Positions 15,703 through 22,336 of a DNA stretch of 23,535 nucleotides are shown here, in pieces; the stretch's first letter is position 1; each line of letters opens with the position of its first letter. A program made the position numbers and the translations under genes. The stretch is taken from NCBI GenBank assembly GCA_027364815.1, contig DAHXOQ010000013.1, forward strand, positions 1-23,535. The letters run 5' to 3'. The notes under the pieces are model-generated. The model was not told where the DNA came from. It did no database searches and was given only the letters and a program-made list of their open reading frames with translations. This stretch comes from Acidobacteriaceae bacterium (GTDB lineage: Bacteria; Acidobacteriota; Terriglobia; Terriglobales; Acidobacteriaceae).

Positions 15703-16945
15703 CTTTGGAGCCGGGCTCTGCATCCAAATGCAGGCCCAGGTTTTTTTCGTTATTTTGAGATTGCGAGTCGTCCTGTTTTTCCGCGTCCTTGAGCGCAATG
15801 AAAGCCTGTTTTTCACGCAACGAATCCTCTTTGCGATGGGCTTTACTGTAAGCGTTGGCAAGGACGAAGGCGAATTGCGGCTCTTTGGGCAACATTCTGC
15901 GAGCGATCTCAAGTTCCTTGATTGCGCGGTCCACGTTGTCCGCTTCAAGCGAGAGCGACCCCAGGAGAAAATGGGCCAGTGGAAAATTGGGAGCCAGCTT
16001 GACCGCTTCTTCAGCATAGGGGATGCCCGCGGCTGAATCGTTGTGATAGTAAAGCGATGCGATCTTCAACATGGCGAAGTAATTTTTGGGATCCCGCTTC
16101 AGTTCCTCCTGGAGCTCGATTATGGCAGCGTCGGGTTGATTGATCTCCATGAGGAAGTGGGCGTACGCGTAATGGATGTGAGGAAATTCCGGTTCATCCT
16201 TTAGAACTTGCAGATACGACTCCTGTGCGCGCTGGTGAGTATCGGAAAATTTCAGGGACTCCGCAAATCCGATGCGCCGAACAACATCATAATCGTGGCT
16301 CGCCTTGGGCGGCAATTGATCGAGCGGCCGGCGCAGCATGGCCATCCCTGTGGCTTCGAGGATTTCGTCATTGTGCATACCCATTCGGAGCATATGCGCG
16401 AGGGTGTCGAGCGCGCCCTCGAATTGTTTCGCTTGCAGTTGGAGCAAGACCTGGTGATAGAGGAGCACGGGCTCCATCTCTTTGGCATCCTGAATGCCGA
16501 GCTTCCAGGCCGCAGCGAGATTCTTTGATGCTTCGGCATAGCTGCCCATCTCGTACTCGCTGAGGCCGAGCATCAGATGGGTTGTGCCATCGTTGGGTGT
16601 AAGCTTCAACAGGCGACGGAAATCCTCCATGCTCTCGGCATAGCGCGCGCTGTCGTAATCGATGGTTCCGAGGGACCACCAGCCCTCGGCCCATGTTGGG
16701 CGCATGGCGAGCGCCTTGCGATAGAGCTTTGCCGCCTCGTCGAGCTTCTCGGCGTCACGTGCGGCATCGGCACGGGTCTTGAGCGCATTAAATGCCGCGT
16801 CAGACAATTGAGCGGGCTTAGGTGACGTTGCAGGTGTTTGCGTCTTCTTCGGCGGCGTCTGAGCCAACGCAACACCCGCAATGAGAATTGCAACTGCAAG
16901 TAACGATGTCGCGAAGCAGCGCGTTGAATACTTCAGAACCGTCAT
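15692..16945 (-). CDS. Exported TPR-repeat protein
   Basis: 417 residues from ATG 16945, with GGGAAGG a few bases upstream. The N-terminus is a Sec signal peptide (FATSLLAVAILIAGVALAQ, cut near residue 29), then a Pro/Thr/Lys-rich linker. From about residue 50 to 390 it is made of tetratricopeptide repeats; clear units include DEAAKLYRKALAMRPTWAEG, YAESMEDFRRLLKLTPNDGT, PDAAIIELQEELKRDPKNYF and VDRAIKELEIARRMLPKEPQ. TPR stacks mediate protein contacts, here in the periplasm. The stop codon lies inside the start of the CRTAC1 gene, so the two are translationally coupled and probably act together. The large TonB-dependent receptor lies 171 bases upstream on the same strand, and the proteins may form one envelope complex. 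The repeat call is firm; function is inferred. Confidence 0.87.
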   Translation of the reverse strand: MTVLKYSTRCFATSLLAVAILIAGVALAQTPPKKTQTPATSPKPAQLSDAAFNALKTRADAARDAEKLDEAAKLYRKALAMRPTWAEGWWSLGTIDYDSARYAESMEDFRRLLKLTPNDGTTHLMLGLSEYEMGSYAEASKNLAAAWKLGIQDAKEMEPVLLYHQVLLQLQAKQFEGALDTLAHMLRMGMHNDEILEATGMAMLRRPLDQLPPKASHDYDVVRRIGFAESLKFSDTHQRAQESYLQVLKDEPEFPHIHYAYAHFLMEINQPDAAIIELQEELKRDPKNYFAMLKIASLYYHNDSAAGIPYAEEAVKLAPNFPLAHFLLGSLSLEADNVDRAIKELEIARRMLPKEPQFAFVLANAYSKAHRKEDSLREKQAFIALKDAEKQDDSQSQNNEKNLGLHLDAEPGSKDGH

Positions 16946-17066
16946 ACAACCTTCCCTACCACGTGCAACTCAACTCATTTCAATGTAACAAGAAAATCCG
17001 CCAGAGAAGCACCCCATGCGGTGGCGCTTCACTGACGGCGAGGGAACGCAGATCAATCAGGGGACA

Positions 17067-17093
17067 CCCGGAGCTCTTTTGAGGAGCCCCGGG
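17067..17093 (-). terminator. Stem-loop between the receptor and TPR genes
   Basis: CCCGGAGCTC (17067-17076) pairs with GAGCCCCGGG (17084-17093) in a ten-position stem with one internal A-C mismatch and a 7-base loop. It begins 24 bases past the receptor stop on the minus strand. No T-run follows on that strand, so it is not a canonical terminator; it may protect the receptor mRNA end or partly separate receptor from TPR/CRTAC1 expression. A second, bulged GC-rich hairpin lies near 17006-17030. The rest of this 171-base gap shows nothing clear. Confidence 0.35.
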
Positions 17094-17116
17094 GATGTTG
17101 TTTTTAACACTTCCGA

Positions 17117-20100
17117 TTAGAACTTGAAGTGAGCTTCCATTTCGAGCGTACGTGAACCCATAACACCGTTGGAATTAACGAGCTTTCCAAAGTTGGCATC
17201 ATAGATGTTCTGGTCCAGTCCGCCATTATTGAAGTTCAGCTTGTTGAAGAGGTTGTACGCATTCGCGCGAATCTCGAAGCGTGCGCTGTCGCCCAGAACC
17301 TTCATGCTTGGAAGCACGAAAGCCTTGGTGACTGTCATGTCCACATCAAAGTAATGCGGACCATAGAAGGAATTTTTGCCAATTCCCGGTGCTTGTGGAA
17401 TACCAGCGAAGGGACCTTGTGGGCCTGCATTGGAGTTCCATAGAGGACTGCCAGAAGGAACTATTGGAGCTGTGAAGTATGCACCTGGCCCTTTGGGGAA
17501 GTTTCCTCCATTCTGTGGTTTGAAAACGTCTGTGCTTTGGCTTGTACCCGCACCACCGCCATAATGAGCCGGGCGCAGATTGCAATTACCGCCATTACCG
17601 CCGCTACCCTGGAAGACTGCATTACAAGCGATACCGTTCTGGTAAGCTGCTTCAAACGGGAAGCCCGAGTGGAAGTTCAAAATGCCGCTCAGAGTCCAGT
17701 TGCCCAACATTTTCTCACCGAGGCTGTTTGCATTGTGGAAGATGGTAGGCGCCCACAATCCGTAGATTTTGAACATATTCCGAGAATCGAAATCGGAAGG
17801 TCCCTTGCTAAAGCCGGGCAGGAATTGGTAGTCCGAAGCGGCGTATGGGCTTGATCCATCATCAATTGACTTCGACCAACGATACTGGACATCCAATTCA
17901 AAGCCATGTGTCAACTGATGGCGCATTTCGGCTAGCAGAGCATTGAAGCTTGAGTTGCCAGAATCCTCGTACCAGTCGATGCCGTTGATTAGGGGATTGA
18001 CCGGAATCGCACCGCTAATGAGTTGAGTGGCAAGCTTGCTCAGCAGGTTGTACTGAATCGGCAGGTGACGTCCTGTAGAGCCCTGGTAGCCAAGTGTAGC
18101 AACCCACTGATGGCCGAGATCGTACTGGCCATTTAATGAGTAACGCATGACATAAGCAGTCGGCATACTGGACGGGAATCCTGTTACGCTATTAGCGCCA
18201 TTAACGGGCAGCAAAGCCGAGTTGAAGGTTGTGACGACGCTGGTATTAGCAGGGAAACTGAACGGTGTGTAAATGCCGCTTCCCACGGCATACAAGAGGT
18301 GTGGATTATTGGGACCGACAACGTCTTCTCTAAAGAGGTTTGGCGCATTGTAGGCAAAGGGTGGGTTGAAGCGATTGTTGGTCGTGATCGCCTGCTCCAA
18401 GCCATCATATCCAATACCAAACCCACCATGAAGCACGAGTTTCCCCTGGTTCTTCAGCGGTGACCAGGCAAAACCAATCTGCGGTCCAAAGTTCAGCTTG
18501 GAGACCTGAAACTGTTGGCCACCGAGTTGAATGTAGGAACCAGTGAGGAGGGCAGCACCTGTGCCCAAACGATAATCAGGCTGGTTGCCCTTCTTCTCCG
18601 TCATGCCGGGCATATACTCCCAGCGCAGACCGAGGTTCAAGGTCAGGTTTGGACGAGCCTTCCAATCATCCTGAGCAAAGAATCCGTAAACCATCTGGCG
18701 GTCATCCTTGCGGAAGGCCGTGGGAACGCCGGTACGCGGATCCGAGGTTACGCTCTCAGTGTTTGGTCCATCGTTGAGGAAATCCCAGATGTTGTTGAAG
18801 TCATAGCTGGGCTGCGCCTGCCAGTCAGGCAGGTCGAGGTAAGCCAGACGGGTGACGTTGCCGCCGAACTTGATGTTATGGGTTTTGTGCGCCCAAGTAG
18901 CAACATCCTTGAAGTTCAGCGTCCACTGGTCAAATTCGCTGCCCAGTGAAGGTCCAAAGTTCGCCGGACCCGTAGTGCCTTCCGTCGAGCCGATCTGATA
19001 GTTGTTGATCGCCGCATCAGGCAAACCGAGTGGCGATTGAGGGTTGTCCTTGAGTTCATTCCACTTCCAACCAGCCATATCGGCACGTGCCTGGTTGATC
19101 AAGTGGCTGTTGAAGGTGTGATCCCACAGAGCTCCCACCGAATAGTTCAGAGCATTGTGATGGAAAAGGTTGTACGCGCGGCTGGCACCATTCAAGCTTG
19201 TGCTTGTAACAGGCACGTAATATATACTCGCTGCGATCAGATCCTTGCTCGTCATCTGATAGTCAACGCGACCATTATATTGAATGTTGGTATTTGTAGC
19301 TGGGCTGTTTCCCACAATGTACATCAAGTCAGCTGTACCGTCCAGATTGGCCGGATTGGCAATCCTCTGAGCAGCATTGTAGGGGTTTACAATTGTTGAT
19401 CCATCGCCGCCCAAACCTTGAGCATAGAAAGATTGGCCAGAAGGTCCAGTTTCAATTCCAAAGAACGAAGGATCCTGCGCTCCAAGTGCAAAGCCTCTCA
19501 GCGGGCTGCCCACATCGAGTCCCTGACCCTGAATCCAGTTACAGTTCAAGCCCTGAATCAAGTTCACGTTGGCGCAGGCGTGGTTGTCGCCGGCACCATT
19601 CAGTGACGTTGTAAAAGATGGCGCGGCACCCTTGACCGTCAACAACTGGTTGGCAATACTGCCAGCGATACCACCACTATCGATAGTCGAGGTTTCATAC
19701 CAACCGCCCGGGTGATTCACGGCGCTGTTGCGCATCGTCTCATAACCGAAGAATCCGAAGAGTCTGTTGTGCAGGATGGGAAAACCAACTGTTCCACCAT
19801 ACTGATTGAACTGCTGTTGATCTCTCTGCGGGTTGTTGTTCGGATCCCAACGCTGATAAGCATTCATTCCCGGACTGTCACGCTTGAAGAAGAGTGTTCC
19901 ATGGTAGGAATTGGTGCCATTCTGCGAGGTGATCTTGATCTGCGCGCCGCTGGTGCGTCCTTCTTCTGCATCATACGGATTGGCAACTACCTTGAACTCC
20001 TTGATCGTATCTTCGTTCGGAGTGATAACAGCTGCGCCACCCCAGGTCACGCTGGTAATAGCAACGCCATCGAGAGATATGGCATTGGTATTCGTGCGTC

Positions 20101-20767
20101 CGCCGGCTGCTGATGTCTGCGGCTGGTTTTCTGTCTGGAAGATACCTGCTGTGTTGCTTGAGCCTGAAGAGTTGCTGCCTGGCAAGCTATACGTACCACC
20201 GCCGCCTTGCTGTGCGCCATCACCGAACATACCCGGCGCCAACTGAATCAGTTGGAAGACGTCGCGACCGAATGAGGGGAGCTTGGCAATTTCTGCCTGA
20301 GAAATCGTACCGCCAATTGAACCTGTTTCCGTATCAATCAAAGCTTGATCGGATGCGTTGACGGTCACGGTTGTGGTTGCGCCGCCGACTTCAAGCTTCA
20401 CGTTGATGCCGTTGGCCTGATCCGCGATGATTTTGTAGTTGTCGATGACTTTTGTTTTGAAGCCGTCATGTGAGATGGTCACCGTATAAAGGCTTGGCGC
20501 CAAACCACCAAAGAAGAAGTTGCCCGCGCCGTCTGCAGTTGCTTCGGCCTTGCGGTTGGTGTCCTTTTCAACGAGCGTGATGTGCGCTCCGGGGATCATC
20601 GATCCCTGTGAATCAGCTACGGTACCCTGGATCGAAGCACCATATTGCGCATTCGCCGGAAGGGCGATGAGCGCCAGTACGACGACAAACAAACAGCCAA
20701 TCAGGGCCAATGAGCCCCAACTCCGCCGTCCGCTTCCGGGCATATCTTTGAAATCTGTTAGTTGCAT
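17117..20767 (-). CDS. Oar-like TonB-dependent receptor with carboxypeptidase-regulatory N-domain
   Basis: 1216 residues from ATG 20767, with AGGAG six bases upstream; the longer TTG start at 20788 lies across that site. The signal region includes GSLALIGCLFVVVLALIALP and is probably cut after PANAQ at about 41. Next is a carboxypeptidase-regulatory domain (about 45-125: ASIQGTVADSQGSMIPGAHI, FFFGGLAPSLYTVTI), then a plug domain (SQAEIAKLPSFGRDVFQLIQLAPGMFG starts near 160; QIKITSQNGTNSYHGTLFF follows) and a long outer-membrane beta-barrel that ends in the aromatic terminus EAHFKF, as expected for BAM-dependent folding. Acidobacteria have many such receptors without SusD partners; they are thought to import large glycans or peptides. 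The promoter holds a palindrome nearly identical to that before the glycosidase operon, which ties it to that locus. No clear TonB box is seen. The family call is very strong; the ligand is inferred. Confidence 0.92.
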   Translation of the reverse strand: MQLTDFKDMPGSGRRSWGSLALIGCLFVVVLALIALPANAQYGASIQGTVADSQGSMIPGAHITLVEKDTNRKAEATADGAGNFFFGGLAPSLYTVTISHDGFKTKVIDNYKIIADQANGINVKLEVGGATTTVTVNASDQALIDTETGSIGGTISQAEIAKLPSFGRDVFQLIQLAPGMFGDGAQQGGGGTYSLPGSNSSGSSNTAGIFQTENQPQTSAAGGRTNTNAISLDGVAITSVTWGGAAVITPNEDTIKEFKVVANPYDAEEGRTSGAQIKITSQNGTNSYHGTLFFKRDSPGMNAYQRWDPNNNPQRDQQQFNQYGGTVGFPILHNRLFGFFGYETMRNSAVNHPGGWYETSTIDSGGIAGSIANQLLTVKGAAPSFTTSLNGAGDNHACANVNLIQGLNCNWIQGQGLDVGSPLRGFALGAQDPSFFGIETGPSGQSFYAQGLGGDGSTIVNPYNAAQRIANPANLDGTADLMYIVGNSPATNTNIQYNGRVDYQMTSKDLIAASIYYVPVTSTSLNGASRAYNLFHHNALNYSVGALWDHTFNSHLINQARADMAGWKWNELKDNPQSPLGLPDAAINNYQIGSTEGTTGPANFGPSLGSEFDQWTLNFKDVATWAHKTHNIKFGGNVTRLAYLDLPDWQAQPSYDFNNIWDFLNDGPNTESVTSDPRTGVPTAFRKDDRQMVYGFFAQDDWKARPNLTLNLGLRWEYMPGMTEKKGNQPDYRLGTGAALLTGSYIQLGGQQFQVSKLNFGPQIGFAWSPLKNQGKLVLHGGFGIGYDGLEQAITTNNRFNPPFAYNAPNLFREDVVGPNNPHLLYAVGSGIYTPFSFPANTSVVTTFNSALLPVNGANSVTGFPSSMPTAYVMRYSLNGQYDLGHQWVATLGYQGSTGRHLPIQYNLLSKLATQLISGAIPVNPLINGIDWYEDSGNSSFNALLAEMRHQLTHGFELDVQYRWSKSIDDGSSPYAASDYQFLPGFSKGPSDFDSRNMFKIYGLWAPTIFHNANSLGEKMLGNWTLSGILNFHSGFPFEAAYQNGIACNAVFQGSGGNGGNCNLRPAHYGGGAGTSQSTDVFKPQNGGNFPKGPGAYFTAPIVPSGSPLWNSNAGPQGPFAGIPQAPGIGKNSFYGPHYFDVDMTVTKAFVLPSMKVLGDSARFEIRANAYNLFNKLNFNNGGLDQNIYDANFGKLVNSNGVMGSRTLEMEAHFKF

Positions 20768-20821
20768 AGTGGTCTCCTGAGTTTTCAAGTACAGTTACGT
20801 TAATTCTGGTCAAGTTCAATG

Positions 20822-20841
20822 GCTGTTCTTTTGTGAACAGC
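20822..20841 (-). promoter_or_regulatory. Perfect 7-bp stem-loop in the receptor mRNA leader
   Basis: GCTGTTC (20822-20828) and GAACAGC (20835-20841) are fully complementary around a 6-base loop. On the minus strand this lies in the untranslated leader, about 55 bases before the receptor start codon. It could be an RNA hairpin affecting stability or a second protein-binding palindrome. Nothing shows which. Confidence 0.35.
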
Positions 20842-20885
20842 ACAACGCTTTTTTCCACGAGCCGCGCAAACGGTTTCGCATGCAC

Positions 20886-20905
20886 TTGCGCAATCGATTG
20901 TGCAA
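20886..20905 (-). promoter_or_regulatory. LacI-family-type operator before the TonB-dependent receptor
   Basis: TTGCGCAATCGATTGTGCAA is a 20-bp palindrome with nine of ten base pairs matched (one G-T). Its inner 16 bases differ from the operator at 8407-8422 at a single position. It begins about three bases past the predicted start of the receptor promoter, the same layout as at the glycosidase operon. A weaker palindrome, GCAAACGGTTTCGC (20866-20879), also of LacI-operator style, lies just downstream. Confidence 0.7.
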
Positions 20906-20914
20906 CGGCGTATT

Positions 20915-20942
20915 GTTATCACTTTAAATATTGCGTTGTCAA
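20915..20942 (-). promoter_or_regulatory. Predicted promoter of the TonB-dependent receptor
   Basis: Read on the minus strand, TTGACA (20942-20937, a perfect -35) is followed after 16 bases by GATAAC (20920-20915, 4/6 to the -10 consensus). Transcription would start near 20908, directly before the palindromic operator. The leader to the start codon would be about 140 bases. The remaining upstream sequence to 21020 shows nothing else clear. Confidence 0.5.
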
Positions 20943-21020
20943 TAGTTTCCTTTGGAATTTGGTTCGACATCGGTGGAAGTTGTACAAAATAAAGTACATA
21001 CTCCATTCCTTATTTTTTCT

Positions 21021-22271
21021 TTAGCCTTCGCTGAGGGCCAATTTCTCGCCCCGCGCCAACCAGCTCGATACAGGAATGGAAAGCAACTGAATCAGGGCTA
21101 CAAAGGGCATCGCGTACCGCAGTGCGGCAATTCCGGACCATTCGAGTGCAATTACAATCATCAGCCCGCAACCCAGTAATCGTCCGGTCAACAAACCCAT
21201 TTCGTGATGCAAGAGGTAAGCATAACGAGTGCGGCAATCGAGTTGGCTGGAAATATCAATCGCACGCAATTCGATGGGCCAGTAAGCGAGATCGAGGAGC
21301 GGCTTGGCGAGCACCAAACACAATTGAAAGACGAGCACGCCAATCACATCAAACAGCAGTGAGTTCATCAGCGAGCCGACGAGGAAGAGCACAAGACCCA
21401 CGGCAAAAACACGCCCGCGATGTTGCGGCGCGGTGGTGCGACCGACGACGTAGAGCAAGGCCGAAGTGAGGATTCCGCCAAGCGATTCAATGAGCCCCAG
21501 CGTGCCCTCAAAGCCCACCAACTGAAGGACGAGCATCGCCGGCATGGCGAGAATGTAGCCTTGCGCGAGGCCTTTTAAAAATGCGAGCAGAATCATCCGC
21601 CACCAGAGTGGATTGAACTTGAAGAAGACAAAGCGTTCGACGCGCGGAGTGGGAAACACGCCGCGTTCGACGATGCTTGCCGAGAGCGCCGAGAGGGCGA
21701 GCACGAAAATTGCAACGACGCGATAGGCGCGATTCGGCACACCGCCCATCCAGCCGAAGTGCATTGTTCCACTGATGAACCAACCGACGATTGCCGGAAC
21801 CACGACCGATGCGAGTGTGCCGACAAAGAGTTCCACGCCGTAGTAGTAGTTGCGATTTTCGTCCGTCGTAGTGCCGAGGACCAGGAACTGACGGTTTGCC
21901 CAGAACAAACCTGTTGCCAGGCCGAGTACAAAACCCGTCTGCATGATGCCGGCGGTGCTGAGCTCATTGAGCCCCATGGTCATGATGATGGCCACGCCGG
22001 AGAGCAGAATTCCAATCGCATAGAGATGCTTGACGCCGAGGTGGCGGAGTAATTTTCCATTCAAATAAAAAGCAATCGGCGTCGCAAGGTACATGGCCAA
22101 CGGGTAGCTGACGACGCGCGCCACATCATGGGTGTTGCGCATCACGTAGGCTGCGACAAAAATATCAATCACCGGCAGCACAAAGCCGTAAATCATGTTG
22201 GCTACGAGCAGAACCCGCATGGAGTGCGAGCAGCTACGAAAGATCTGGTACTCTTTGCGCAGTCTATTCAT
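21021..22271 (-). CDS. Major facilitator superfamily transporter
   Basis: 416 residues from ATG 22271, with GGAGA a few bases upstream. The protein is hydrophobic throughout, with roughly 10-12 predicted membrane helices (VLLVANMIYGFVLPVIDIFV, YAIGILLSGVAIIMTMG and AVGLVLFLVGSLMNSLLFDV are examples). The short charged loop between the second and third helices (LNGKLLRHLGVKHLY) fits the MFS A-motif region in degenerate form. It resembles the YqgE/YfkF-like MFS group more than the classic sugar porters, but this is an impression. It lies 65 bases behind the GntP-family permease on the same strand, probably in one transcript, and runs towards the receptor gene with a 253-base gap. I cannot name its substrate; uptake of an oligosaccharide made by the nearby glycosidases is possible but unproven. 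Confidence 0.82.
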   Translation of the reverse strand: MNRLRKEYQIFRSCSHSMRVLLVANMIYGFVLPVIDIFVAAYVMRNTHDVARVVSYPLAMYLATPIAFYLNGKLLRHLGVKHLYAIGILLSGVAIIMTMGLNELSTAGIMQTGFVLGLATGLFWANRQFLVLGTTTDENRNYYYGVELFVGTLASVVVPAIVGWFISGTMHFGWMGGVPNRAYRVVAIFVLALSALSASIVERGVFPTPRVERFVFFKFNPLWWRMILLAFLKGLAQGYILAMPAMLVLQLVGFEGTLGLIESLGGILTSALLYVVGRTTAPQHRGRVFAVGLVLFLVGSLMNSLLFDVIGVLVFQLCLVLAKPLLDLAYWPIELRAIDISSQLDCRTRYAYLLHHEMGLLTGRLLGCGLMIVIALEWSGIAALRYAMPFVALIQLLSIPVSSWLARGEKLALSEG

Positions 22272-22336
22272 CGCTCTCCATTCACATGATTCACTTGCGG
22301 TTGCCGATTGATTTTAAAAAAAATGCGGCTGCCTTA

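Noticed and set aside
15703..16017. N-terminal extension of the CRTAC1 frame by about 105 residues
   Set aside because: The extra residues are Arg/Ser-rich shadow sequence of the TPR gene in another frame; the twin-arginine-like signal at MNRRELL marks the real start.
22294..22310. Third copy of the palindromic operator before the MFS gene (TTGCG then CGATTG)
   Set aside because: The two half-like pieces are five rather than four bases apart and the site is not symmetric; it is too degenerate to claim.
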